Below are positions 33,172-42,184 of a DNA stretch of 64,000 nt, one piece after another (position 1 is the stretch's first letter; each line of letters starts with the position of its first letter). Position numbers and translations under genes: made by a program. Below the pieces are notes generated by a model. The model ran no database searches. It was given only the letters and a program-made list of their open reading frames with translations, and had not been told where the DNA came from. This DNA comes from Kordia sp039026955 (GTDB taxonomy: Bacteria > Bacteroidota > Bacteroidia > Flavobacteriales > Flavobacteriaceae): the NCBI GenBank assembly GCA_039026955.1, contig JBCCLH010000009.1:1-64000 (forward strand), in the 5' to 3' direction.

Positions 33172-36100
33172 ATGCTCAACAAAAGCATTCAATATATCAT
33201 ACAACACAAACTCATTGCAGCACTCCTACTCGCTGCCATGATTGGTTTCGGATTGAGTACAGCGCCTTTCGATTGGGATTTGGGCGATTTCCCTAAAAAC
33301 CCTGTTGCGGTAGATGCCATTCCGGATATTGGCGAAAATCAACAGATCATTTTTACCAAATGGGACGGACGATCGCCTAAAGATATTGAAGACCAAATCA
33401 CCTATCCGCTGACGACTACATTGATGGGAATTCCAGGCGTCAAAACGGTTCGGAGTTCGTCGATGTTTGGGTTTTCTAGCATTTATATCATCTTTACTGA
33501 TGATGTGGATTTCTATTGGAGTCGCAGTCGCATCTTAGAAAAACTCAATGCGTTACCGCCAGGATTACTTCCAAACAATGTACAACCAACCTTGGGTCCT
33601 GATGCGACGGGTTTGGGACAAATATTTTGGTATACCTTAGAAGGAAGAGACGAAAATGGCAAGGTAACAGGCGGCTGGAATTTACAAGAACTCCGCAGCA
33701 TTCAAGACTATTATGTAAAACCCGCATTGTCAGGCGCCACCGATGTGTCGGAAGTAGCTTCGATTGGCGGCTTTGTGCAAGAATATCAAATCGATGTACT
33801 GCCTGATGTCCTCAAAAAATATAAGTTGACACTTGCGGAAGTCGTCAATGCGGTTCGAAGTTCCAATCAAGAAATTGGCGCAAAAACCTTGGAAATCAAC
33901 CGTGCAGAATATGTAGTGCGCGGATTAGGCTATATCAAATCGATTGCAGATATTGAAAATACACCGATTAGCTCCGAAGGATTTACACCCATTTTAATTA
34001 AAGATGTAGCAAAGGTCTATCTCGGTCCCGCAGAACGACGTGGCATTCTCGACAAAGAAGGTGCTGAGGTTGTGGGCGGTGTCGTCATAGCTCGCTATGG
34101 CGCGAATCCGATGCAGGTAATCAACAATGTCAAAGAAAAGATTCATACAATTGCTACAGGTTTGCCTTCCAAAACTTTAAAAGATGGACGTACTTCACAA
34201 TTGACTATTGTTCCGTTTTACGATCGTACGGAACTCATTCAAGAAACTTTACACACGCTGGAAGAAGCTTTATCGCTAGAAATCTTAATTACTTTGCTCA
34301 TTATTGTCATCATGGTGTTCAATTTGCGGGCTTCATTTTTAATTGCGAGCATCTTGCCAGTAGCTGTTTTGGTAGTATTTATTGCGATGAAACTCGGAAA
34401 TGTAGATGCAAATATTGTTGCCCTTTCGGGAATTGCCATTGCGATTGGAACGATGGTCGATATGGGAATCGTCTTGATCGAAAACATCACGCGACATCTC
34501 GAACAAAATCCCAAAAACACTCCGATCAATACGATTGTGTATAAAGCAACTTCAGAAGTATCAGGAGCGATTCTCACCGCAGTATTGACCACGATTATCA
34601 GTTTTATTCCAGTGTTTCTGTTGGTTGGTGCAGAAGGTAAATTATTCAGTCCGCTTGCCTACACCAAAACGATGGCATTGGTTGCTGCGATTATCATTAC
34701 GTTATTTATTTTACCTGCTCTGGCAGCTTGGGTATTTGGTTGGAAATCGACACAAAGTCGTTTCAAGTTGTTGCTCAATGTTTTTATTATTTTATTTAGT
34801 GGATATGTAATTATTAACGGAGTATATCTCGCGATTGTATTGGTTCTTTTTAGTCTGACCAATATCTTACAACTACAAAACATCTTCACAGAAAAAACAA
34901 CAAAACGCATACACATTGCACTTGCAATTGGTACGTTATTAATACTCTTAAGTCTGTATTGGCGACCGTTAGGCTACACACATCACCTCAGTATCAACTT
35001 TATATTTGTTGCAGTGACCTGTGCTTTGGTTATTGGAACGTTTCTACTATTCATTCGGTATTACGAACGCTTATTGCGTTGGGCATTGAAGAACAAACTA
35101 CTCTTTTTAAGCATTCCTTTGTTGATTTTAATTGCAGGAATTTCAATTTGGCGAACCACTGGAAAAGAATTTATGCCAGCTTTAGATGAAGGTTCTTTTC
35201 TACTGATGCCAACGTCACTTCCACATGCTGGGATCGCCGAAAACAAACAAATCTTACAGCAATTGGACATGGCAGTTGCCAACATTCCCGAGATTGAAAC
35301 GGTGGTCGGCAAAGCGGGACGTGTAGAAAGTGCCCTCGATCCTGCACCGCTGTCTATGTATGAAAATACCATTCATTACAAACCTGAATATATGTTGGAT
35401 ACAAACGGAAAACCGCAACGTTTTAAAGTGAATGCGGATGGAGAGTTTGTGTTGAAAAATGCTTCTCATGCTTCTGTCAGTTCGAGCAAAATCAAGAACA
35501 AAGAAAGCATATCGACTGCGCTCGATGTGACAACTGAAAACCAAACGTCAGATCGAGTGGCGCGAGGCACGAGCGTTGTATCGAGATCCACTATGAAACG
35601 AATTACTTCGGATGATCTCATCCCAGACAACAACGGAAAATTCTACCGCAATTGGCGACCGCATATCAAATCGCCAGCAGATATTTGGAATGAAATTGTA
35701 CAAAACACGAAACTCCCAAGCATTACATCTGCTCCAAAGCTACAACCGATTGAAACCCGATTGATCATGCTGCAAACCGGCATGCGTTCTCCAATGGGAA
35801 TCAAAATTAAAGGACAAAGTTTGGAAGAAATCGAAGCCTTTGGATTGGAATTGGAACAATTACTAAAAGAAGTGCCAGAAGTAAAAACAGAAACTGTTTT
35901 TGCCGAACGTTTGATTGGAAAACCGTATCTAATTCTTGATATCAACCGTGAACAAATTGCCCGTTATGGTTTGTCGATCAAAGCAATCCAAGACATTCTG
36001 GAAGTTGCCATTGGTGGAAAAGTTGTGACGCAAACTGTAGAAGGTCGTGAGCGGTATAATGTGCGTGTACGCTATCCAAGAGAGTTTCGTGCCAATCCTA

Positions 36101-36975
36101 ACGATTTAGAAAATATTTACATTCCGCTGCCAAATGGTTCTGAAATCTTACTGAAAGAAGTGGTTTCCATCAAGTATGAAAAAGGGCCACAAATGATCAA
36201 AAGTGAAGATACGTTTTTAGTGAGTTATGTACTATTCAACAAACAATCAGACATCGCCGAAGTGACTTTAGTAGAACAGTTACAAAAGCTCGTACAAGAA
36301 CGCATTGACTCTGGAAGTTTAGTAGTTCCAAAAGGTGTAAATTACGAGTTTTCAGGAACCTACCAACAACAAGTCCGCGCCGAAAAAACCTTGACGATTA
36401 TTGTACCAATTGTGTTGTTGCTTATCTTTTTGATTCTGTATTTTCAATTTACATCGGTAGCAACGTCGCTGTTTATTTTTGTGGGAATTGCAGTTGCGTT
36501 TGCGGGCGGCTTCATTATGATTTGGTTGTACGGACAATCGTGGTTCTTAAATATTGATCTTTTTGGAACAAATCTGCGAGAATTATTTCAAATAGAAACT
36601 ATCAACCTGAGTGTAGCGGTTTGGGTAGGATTTATTGCTTTGTTCGGAATTGCCACTGATGATGGTGTGATTATGGCAACCTATCTGAAACAAAACTTCG
36701 CCAAAAAACTTCCAACAACCAAAGAAGCGATACAAAATACCGTAGTCGAAGCTGGGAAGAAACGAATTCGACCATGTTTAATGACAACAGCAACAACTTT
36801 ATTAGCCTTACTACCGATTTTAACCTCCACAGGACGCGGAAGTGACATCATGATTCCGATGGCGATTCCAAGTTTTGGCGGCATGTTGATCGCGCTGATT
36901 ACCTTATTTGTTGTGCCTGTATTATACAGTTGGCATCAAGAAATTCAATTAAAAAACAATATACATGAAGCATAA
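33172..36975 (+). CDS. Heavy-metal efflux RND permease, CusA/CzcA family, enlarged
   Basis: 1267 residues against about 1040 for E. coli CusA. Proton-driven pump exporting metal ions via adaptor and outer-membrane channel. Seen: VDAIPDIGENQQIIFTKWDG, TMVDMGIVLIENITRHLEQ with the charged TM4 residues, EFMPALDEGSFLLMPTS, and ATDDGVIMATYLKQ. Two extra parts: about 100 residues with three or four hydrophobic segments after TM6 (about 525-625), and about 100 polar residues in the second periplasmic loop (about 742-843). Part of the latter resembles an intergenic repeat. The stop overlaps the next start by 11 nt. Metal likely Cu(I)/Ag(I), given HMA neighbours. Confidence 0.92.
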   Translation: MLNKSIQYIIQHKLIAALLLAAMIGFGLSTAPFDWDLGDFPKNPVAVDAIPDIGENQQIIFTKWDGRSPKDIEDQITYPLTTTLMGIPGVKTVRSSSMFGFSSIYIIFTDDVDFYWSRSRILEKLNALPPGLLPNNVQPTLGPDATGLGQIFWYTLEGRDENGKVTGGWNLQELRSIQDYYVKPALSGATDVSEVASIGGFVQEYQIDVLPDVLKKYKLTLAEVVNAVRSSNQEIGAKTLEINRAEYVVRGLGYIKSIADIENTPISSEGFTPILIKDVAKVYLGPAERRGILDKEGAEVVGGVVIARYGANPMQVINNVKEKIHTIATGLPSKTLKDGRTSQLTIVPFYDRTELIQETLHTLEEALSLEILITLLIIVIMVFNLRASFLIASILPVAVLVVFIAMKLGNVDANIVALSGIAIAIGTMVDMGIVLIENITRHLEQNPKNTPINTIVYKATSEVSGAILTAVLTTIISFIPVFLLVGAEGKLFSPLAYTKTMALVAAIIITLFILPALAAWVFGWKSTQSRFKLLLNVFIILFSGYVIINGVYLAIVLVLFSLTNILQLQNIFTEKTTKRIHIALAIGTLLILLSLYWRPLGYTHHLSINFIFVAVTCALVIGTFLLFIRYYERLLRWALKNKLLFLSIPLLILIAGISIWRTTGKEFMPALDEGSFLLMPTSLPHAGIAENKQILQQLDMAVANIPEIETVVGKAGRVESALDPAPLSMYENTIHYKPEYMLDTNGKPQRFKVNADGEFVLKNASHASVSSSKIKNKESISTALDVTTENQTSDRVARGTSVVSRSTMKRITSDDLIPDNNGKFYRNWRPHIKSPADIWNEIVQNTKLPSITSAPKLQPIETRLIMLQTGMRSPMGIKIKGQSLEEIEAFGLELEQLLKEVPEVKTETVFAERLIGKPYLILDINREQIARYGLSIKAIQDILEVAIGGKVVTQTVEGRERYNVRVRYPREFRANPNDLENIYIPLPNGSEILLKEVVSIKYEKGPQMIKSEDTFLVSYVLFNKQSDIAEVTLVEQLQKLVQERIDSGSLVVPKGVNYEFSGTYQQQVRAEKTLTIIVPIVLLLIFLILYFQFTSVATSLFIFVGIAVAFAGGFIMIWLYGQSWFLNIDLFGTNLRELFQIETINLSVAVWVGFIALFGIATDDGVIMATYLKQNFAKKLPTTKEAIQNTVVEAGKKRIRPCLMTTATTLLALLPILTSTGRGSDIMIPMAIPSFGGMLIALITLFVVPVLYSWHQEIQLKNNIHEA
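35553..35586. repeat. Repeat-like segment inside the RND permease gene
   Basis: In reverse complement this 34-bp stretch runs TCTCGATAC...GCC-CACTCGA and keeps the ends and part of the middle (TCGTxCCTC) of the intergenic sequence at 21528-21563. It encodes part of DRVARGTSVVSRS. Suggestive, not proven, of a repeat inserted in frame. Confidence 0.35.
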
Positions 36976-38188
36976 AATTCTATACATATTCGTGAGTTTA
37001 TGGGGCTTTTATACAGCGCATGGACAAACCTTAGAGACCTATCTGGCGGAAGCCGAAAAAAACAGTTCCGCCATTTTAGCCAAACAATTGCAATACGAAA
37101 GTGCGCTAGAAAAAGTAAACGAAGTAGGAAGCGTACCCAACACACAATTGGGCGTAGGTGTGTTTGCACAAGCCGTAGAAACGCGTGTAGGTCCGCAGCG
37201 TGCTCGTTTTTCAGCAAGTCAGCAAATTCCTTGGTTTGGGATCTTAAACGCAAAAAAAGAACAAGCCAACTTAGCAGCACTTGCCAAAGAAAGTGAGATC
37301 GATTTTTTAAAGCGACAGTTGCGACTAAATGTAAAAATAGCATACTACAATTTGTATACATTGCAGCAAAAGCAACGTATTACCCAACAACATATCGAGA
37401 TCTTAGACACTTATGAAAAGTTGGCGTTGAATGAACTCGAAAACAATCGCACAGATATGGTGGATGTGCTGAATATTAAGATGAAGAAAAATCAGTTACA
37501 ACAACAATTTTCAACGATTGAAGAGAACATTCTAAGTCAGAAAGCACAATTCAACTTGTTATTGAACAAACCGATTACGACTGAAGTAGTACAACTAGAT
37601 TCATTACAGATTGCACAAACAGCACTTTTTACAACGCTTGAAACAGTAGACAATCATCCAAAGTTACAGCAGTTGGAAGCACAAGCCATTGCATTGGAAA
37701 AATCGGAAATCGTTGCTAAAAAACAAGGCAATCCGAAAATAGGTTTTGGATTGGATTATGTATTAGTCGCAGAACGTTCAGGCGTTTCCTTACCTGATAA
37801 TGGAAAAGATATCATCATGCCGATGGTGACCGTTTCCATTCCATTATTCAACAAAAAACACATCGCTAAACAAAAACAATTGCAATTGGAACAAGAAGCG
37901 ATTATTCAAACCAAAACAACTGTCAAAAATGAATTGTTAATCGCTTTTGAACAAGCAAAAAGTAAATTGGACAATGCTCTTAAAAGTATCAGTACACAAG
38001 AAGAAAATATTATACAAGCCGAACAAGCGAAAGAAGTAATTTTAGCAGCGTATCAAACCGCTAAAATGGATTTTGAGCAACTGTTAGACTTGGACGAATT
38101 GAAATTAGGCTTTGAATTGCAAAAAGTAGAAGACGCAAATACTTGTTTAACAAATAATGCCATCATTGAATTTTTAGTAGTAAATTAA
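36965..38188 (+). CDS. TolC-family outer-membrane channel protein
   Basis: 407 residues. Signal peptide (MKHKILYIFVSLWGFYTAHGQ) and two OEP repeats rich in coiled coil (LETYLAEAEKNSSAILAKQLQYESALEKV; EQAKSKLDNALKSISTQEENIIQAEQAKEV). The outer-membrane partner of the RND pump. It overlaps the permease gene by 11 nt, indicating coupled translation. Slightly short for the family (about 420-460), within range for CusC-like proteins of Bacteroidota. Confidence 0.88.
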   Translation: MKHKILYIFVSLWGFYTAHGQTLETYLAEAEKNSSAILAKQLQYESALEKVNEVGSVPNTQLGVGVFAQAVETRVGPQRARFSASQQIPWFGILNAKKEQANLAALAKESEIDFLKRQLRLNVKIAYYNLYTLQQKQRITQQHIEILDTYEKLALNELENNRTDMVDVLNIKMKKNQLQQQFSTIEENILSQKAQFNLLLNKPITTEVVQLDSLQIAQTALFTTLETVDNHPKLQQLEAQAIALEKSEIVAKKQGNPKIGFGLDYVLVAERSGVSLPDNGKDIIMPMVTVSIPLFNKKHIAKQKQLQLEQEAIIQTKTTVKNELLIAFEQAKSKLDNALKSISTQEENIIQAEQAKEVILAAYQTAKMDFEQLLDLDELKLGFELQKVEDANTCLTNNAIIEFLVVN

Positions 38189-38193
38189 AGGAC

Positions 38194-38913
38194 ATGAAAC
38201 AAACCTATCATATACAAGGAATGACCTGTACAGGTTGCAGCAGTAAAGTGGAATATATCATACAAAACCTCAACGAGGTGACTTCAGTTACGGTAAATTT
38301 AGAAACTGCTACCGCCACTGTGGAAGCCACTTCCCTACTCGAGTTGGACACGATACAAGCTGCATTACCTGAAAAATATACAGTGCAACAGTCCGCCAAA
38401 AATCTATTCACACAAACAAAACCGAAAGAAAAAAGCGATCTTCAACAATTGTTTCCGTTGTTTTTAATTTTCTTTTACATCACCACAGCAAGTATTTTGT
38501 TGCACATCAACAGTTGGTCTACGGAAGCGTTTATGCTGGATTTTATGGGCTTATTTTACATTGTGTTTAGCTTTTTTAAGTTCTTGGATTACAAAGGATT
38601 TCCTAATTCGTTTCAGATGTACGATCCGCTTGCGAAGCAGATTCCTGTCTATGGGTGGATCTATCCGTTTATAGAAGTCGCGCTCGGATTGATGTTTTTA
38701 TTTCGATTTGAAATTCCAGCCGCATTGATCGCTACAATTGTAATTTTAGGAATTACAACTTTTGGTGTCACAAAAGCACTGTTAGACAAAAAAACCATCC
38801 AATGTGCATGTTTGGGAACTGCGTTGAAATTGCCCATGACCAAAGCCACATTTATTGAAAACTCCATCATGTTGGTGATGGCAGTGTGGATGTTACTCAA
38901 CTTATATTTGTAA
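38194..38913 (+). CDS. HMA domain fused to MauE/DoxX-like membrane domain
   Basis: 239 residues. Residues 1-67 are a heavy-metal-associated domain with the metal motif GMTCTGCSSKVE; residues about 85-239 have four membrane helices, of MauE/DoxX-like type (FLDYKGFPNSFQMYDPLAKQ; late CACLG motif in KTIQCACLGTALKLP). The fusion would tether a copper-binding domain to the inner membrane, with a possible redox Cys pair in the membrane part. 5 nt after the TolC-like gene and 4 nt before the adaptor, hence inside the efflux operon. Confidence 0.82.
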   Translation: MKQTYHIQGMTCTGCSSKVEYIIQNLNEVTSVTVNLETATATVEATSLLELDTIQAALPEKYTVQQSAKNLFTQTKPKEKSDLQQLFPLFLIFFYITTASILLHINSWSTEAFMLDFMGLFYIVFSFFKFLDYKGFPNSFQMYDPLAKQIPVYGWIYPFIEVALGLMFLFRFEIPAALIATIVILGITTFGVTKALLDKKTIQCACLGTALKLPMTKATFIENSIMLVMAVWMLLNLYL

Positions 38914-38917
38914 ACTC

Positions 38918-40630
38918 ATGAAAAAATACCTCATATATATTGTTTTAGTTGTTGTGGGAATTTTGGTAGGAAAGTTTGCCCTTTCGGGAGAAGCTACCGA
39001 AGCACACTCGCACGATACTAGTACCAAAGAAACTGCGATGTGGACTTGCTCAATGCATCCGCAAATCATGCAGCCGGAACCGGGCGATTGTCCTATTTGT
39101 GGCATGGATTTGATTCCTGCCAACGAAATTACGTCAGAACTATCATCCAATCAGTTTCGTATGACCGAGAATGCGATGGCACTGGCGAATATTGAAACTT
39201 CGAAGGTTTCCGAAGGAATAACCTCTAATGGAAGCCTGAAACTCACAGGAACGATTGAAGCCAACGAAAAGACCAATGCAACACAAACCGCACATTTTGG
39301 TGGACGTATTGAAAAATTATTTGTGAATTACACAGGAGAAACCGTCCGAAAAGGACAGAAAATCGCGTTGATTTATTCTCCAGAATTGGTTACCACACAA
39401 CAAGAACTGTTGACAGCATTACGCATGAAGGAATCACAGCCTGCGTTGTACAAAGCCGTTCGGAATAAATTGAAGTTATGGAAGCTTTCCGATGCTCAGA
39501 TTCAACAAATTGAAACTTCCAAACAAGTCGCTTCTCAATTTCCGATTTATGCCAGTGTTTCTGGTGTCGTGACCGAGAAATTGGTGGAAGAAGGCAATCA
39601 CGTCATGGAAGGCGGCGCGTTGTTTAAAGTCTCAAATTTAACTACCGTTTGGGCAAGCTTTGATGCGTATGAGAATCAAATTACAAGTCTGGAAAAAGGC
39701 GATGCAATTACGATTACCATAAATGCTGATCCTACTACAGAAATTCCAGCAAAAATCTCCTTTATCGATCCTGTATTAAACACCAACACACGAACCGTTG
39801 CTGTAAAAGTAGAATTGAACAATCGCGATAACAGTTTAAAACCAGGCATGTTTGTCACAGGAACTTTACAGACCAATAAAGCCGCCAACACAAGCTTGAC
39901 CATTCCGAAATCTGCCATTTTATGGACCGGAAAACGATCGTTGGTATATGTAAAGAAAGCTACTAACGAACCTGTTTTTGAAGCACGGGAAGTCGTTTTG
40001 GGCAATCGTACCGGAGACAATTATGAAATCATTTCGGGACTCAATCCAGATGAAGAAATTGTCACTAATGGAGCCTTTACCGTAGATGCCGCCGCACAAT
40101 TGCAAGGAAAAAAGTCCATGATGCACCAAGGAGCCGAAAAACAAACAAAAGAAACAGCAATATCAACAGAAACATTAGCATTAGATGTAGCGATTCAAAA
40201 AGCCTTTCAACCTAGCATTAAAGCGTATATAGAACTGAAAGATGCGCTCATCCAAAGCGATTCAATATTAGCAGCTTCCAAAAGTGAAAATTTTAGAAAA
40301 GTGATGGAGAAATTAAGCGTTCCGCAACGTACACAACTCGGAACTTTTTGGGCTATCTTACATAAAACCTCAAAAAGAATCAATACCAACGTTACATTAG
40401 AGAAACAACGAGATATCTTTTACCTAGTTTCGCGAACAATGCTTAGTTTACTCCAACAATTTACCTACTTTGAGCAAAGAGTGTACGCACAATATTGCCC
40501 GATGGCAAACGATGATAAAGGTGCGTATTGGCTAAGTCTTGAACAAGAAATTAAAAATCCTTATTTTGGGGATGTGATGCTTACTTGCGGGAGTGTGGAG
40601 TGGGTATTTGATTCAGGGATTAGGGATTAG
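38918..40630 (+). CDS. RND periplasmic adaptor (CusB-like) with metal-binding and DUF3347 domains
   Basis: 570 residues. N-terminal anchor (YLIYIVLVVVGILVGKFAL), a heavy-metal-binding motif (WTCSMHPQIMQPEPGDCP, ICGMDLIP) at about 39-67, barrel-sandwich/beta-barrel adaptor core (about 95-400; GTIEANEKTNATQTAHFGGR) and a C-terminal DUF3347 domain (about 420-560). It hands metal to the permease. The last residues, ...CGSVEWVFDSGIRD, are encoded partly by a GGGATTA repeat, so the native C-terminus seems replaced by repeat sequence. Last gene of the five-gene operon. Confidence 0.9.
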   Translation: MKKYLIYIVLVVVGILVGKFALSGEATEAHSHDTSTKETAMWTCSMHPQIMQPEPGDCPICGMDLIPANEITSELSSNQFRMTENAMALANIETSKVSEGITSNGSLKLTGTIEANEKTNATQTAHFGGRIEKLFVNYTGETVRKGQKIALIYSPELVTTQQELLTALRMKESQPALYKAVRNKLKLWKLSDAQIQQIETSKQVASQFPIYASVSGVVTEKLVEEGNHVMEGGALFKVSNLTTVWASFDAYENQITSLEKGDAITITINADPTTEIPAKISFIDPVLNTNTRTVAVKVELNNRDNSLKPGMFVTGTLQTNKAANTSLTIPKSAILWTGKRSLVYVKKATNEPVFEAREVVLGNRTGDNYEIISGLNPDEEIVTNGAFTVDAAAQLQGKKSMMHQGAEKQTKETAISTETLALDVAIQKAFQPSIKAYIELKDALIQSDSILAASKSENFRKVMEKLSVPQRTQLGTFWAILHKTSKRINTNVTLEKQRDIFYLVSRTMLSLLQQFTYFEQRVYAQYCPMANDDKGAYWLSLEQEIKNPYFGDVMLTCGSVEWVFDSGIRD

Positions 40631-40722
40631 GGATTTGGCATTAGGTATTTTCAATTTAGAATTCGACATTCAACATAAACTATTAAACTAATAAACATAT
40701 AAACTTTTAAACTATAACAAAA

Positions 40723-41112
40723 ATGAAAAAGATTCTAGTATCACTTGTAATGATTGCAGCTTTGATGATGGTAAGCTGCAAAGGAGAAGTAAAAACAGAA
40801 ACAAAAACCACAACTGCAAATAGCAAAGAATTGTCGATGGCGAGTTTTGGCGTGCGTGGCAATTGTAGCATGTGTAAAGCAACTATTGAAAAAGCAGCAA
40901 AAAGTGTAGAAGGCGTTGCCGAAGCCACTTGGGATGTAAAGAAAAAAAGTATTTCTGTTTCCTATGACGAATATAAAATTAAAGAAAAAGACATTCACAA
41001 AGCGATTGCCGCAGCTGGCTACGATACTGACAAAAATAATGGTGATAAAGCAGCTTATAAAAACTTACCAAAATGTTGTCATTATGATAGTAATCAGCCG
41101 ATGAATCAGTAA
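40723..41112 (+). CDS. Lipoprotein with heavy-metal-associated domain
   Basis: 129 residues. Lipoprotein signal ending MVSC (C19), then a KTETKTTT spacer and an HMA domain (about 40-105) with GNCSMCKATIEKAAKSVEG, followed by a C-terminal KCCHYDSN motif. A periplasmic or outer-membrane-tethered copper/metal chaperone by inference. 92 nt after the efflux operon, with GGGATTA-type repeat sequence in between; it may have its own promoter. Confidence 0.82.
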   Translation: MKKILVSLVMIAALMMVSCKGEVKTETKTTTANSKELSMASFGVRGNCSMCKATIEKAAKSVEGVAEATWDVKKKSISVSYDEYKIKEKDIHKAIAAAGYDTDKNNGDKAAYKNLPKCCHYDSNQPMNQ

Positions 41113-41122
41113 GAATATTAAG

Positions 41123-41130
41123 TACCTTTG
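41123..41130 (+). promoter_or_regulatory. -7 element of the DUF423 gene
   Basis: TACCTTTG, exact TAnnTTTG, 4 nt before the ATG at 41135; predicts a leaderless mRNA. Confidence 0.55.
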
Positions 41131-41134
41131 CACC

Positions 41135-41509
41135 ATGGAAAAAATCGTAGTAATCATAGCGGCTTTGTATGGCGCATTGGGAATTATTTTTGGTGCGTTT
41201 GGCGCGCATGCTTTAAAGAAAACTTTTACCGAAGATTTACTGAAAAGTTTTGAAACCGGCGTAAAATATCAGATGTATCACGCGATTGTATTATTGGTGA
41301 TCGGATTTCAATTGTCCTTTACAGAAACTATTGAAAAAAGCGCCGCTTGGTGTTTGATGATCGGAACGTTGCTGTTTTCGTTTAGCATTTACGGATTGTG
41401 TCTCAGCAGTGCCAAAGGAAAGAAACTTCGCTTTTTAGGACCTATTACGCCGCTTGGAGGTTTACTTTTAGTGATTGGCTGGGTTTTGTTGGGCGTTTCG
41501 TTTTTTTAG
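41135..41509 (+). CDS. DUF423 family membrane protein (YgdD-like)
   Basis: 124 residues, four membrane helices. Seen: ALYGALGIIFGAFGAHALKK at the N-terminus, TGVKYQMYHAIVLL, and LGPITPLGGLLLVIGWVLL, the DUF423 signature. Function of the family is unknown. Its stop overlaps by 4 nt the stop of the convergent gene. Confidence 0.9.
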   Translation: MEKIVVIIAALYGALGIIFGAFGAHALKKTFTEDLLKSFETGVKYQMYHAIVLLVIGFQLSFTETIEKSAAWCLMIGTLLFSFSIYGLCLSSAKGKKLRFLGPITPLGGLLLVIGWVLLGVSFF

Positions 41510-42057
41510 GAATCTGTATACGAACGTCGCAACTCTGGCAAGGTTTTTTTAGTCGTGATCAATCCGTTGATGAGATAGTTTCGCAAGTGTTCCAAATCGT
41601 CATGCGGAATGTGTTTTGCCCATTTGGTTTCTGCAGTGATCGTTTTGAGTTGTCGTAACACTTTACGCGTGTCGCCCACAGTTCTTAAAGTGTATTCGGA
41701 ATTGTAGAAAGGTTCATTTTTATGGAAGTACTCATATTTTTGTGTGAATTCACTTTTTTGGATGAAATACAACTTCTCTACTTCGTTGTCTTTGTAAAAA
41801 TCGGTCCATTTGGCAAAACCTATTTTCTTTCCGTTTTTAAAACTTTCAACATCCGTTTGCAAACGCCATCTGCAAGTTGCTGCACGTCCCCAATGTGAGG
41901 AAATTCGGTATACGCCATCGTTTGTATAAAAATACTGACTTCCCGATCGGCTCGTAAAATCGGGTGTTTTATCTTGAATGATTTGAGGATCAACCGCTTT
42001 GAACACACAATAGGTATTTTTAAAAAAGTTTTGTTTATGATAATTTAATTTCGTCAC
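41506..42057 (-). CDS. Conserved hypothetical protein
   Basis: 183 residues from the GTG at 42057 (MTKLNYHKQNFFKNTYCVFK). The open frame extends further upstream, but a -7 box TAAATTTG at 42089-42082 places transcription start just before this GTG, so the longer hydrophobic N-terminus is rejected. No signal peptide or membrane segment. Distinct aromatic/basic motifs: SSHWGRAATCRWRL, KIGFAKWTDFYKDNEVEKLYFIQ. From memory similar proteins occur throughout flavobacteria without known function. Confidence 0.6.
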   Translation of the reverse strand: MTKLNYHKQNFFKNTYCVFKAVDPQIIQDKTPDFTSRSGSQYFYTNDGVYRISSHWGRAATCRWRLQTDVESFKNGKKIGFAKWTDFYKDNEVEKLYFIQKSEFTQKYEYFHKNEPFYNSEYTLRTVGDTRKVLRQLKTITAETKWAKHIPHDDLEHLRNYLINGLITTKKTLPELRRSYTDS

Positions 42058-42081
42058 AACGCTGTAATGTGTATTTTTGCT

Positions 42082-42089
42082 CAAATTTA
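42082..42089 (-). promoter_or_regulatory. -7 element deciding the start of the hypothetical gene
   Basis: Minus-strand TAAATTTG, 24 nt upstream of the chosen GTG. Confidence 0.5.
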
Positions 42090-42184
42090 CAAAATGTACA
42101 AGGATACTTAAAAAGCTAAAAAATAAGTTTGGCACAATAAGTGGATACTGTAGCGTTAGTAATAAAGAATAAAACACCTAAACA

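Noticed and set aside
42058..42177. Longer N-terminus of the minus-strand hypothetical protein
   Set aside because: A -7 promoter box lies inside this stretch, so transcription should start downstream of it; GTG 42057 was chosen.
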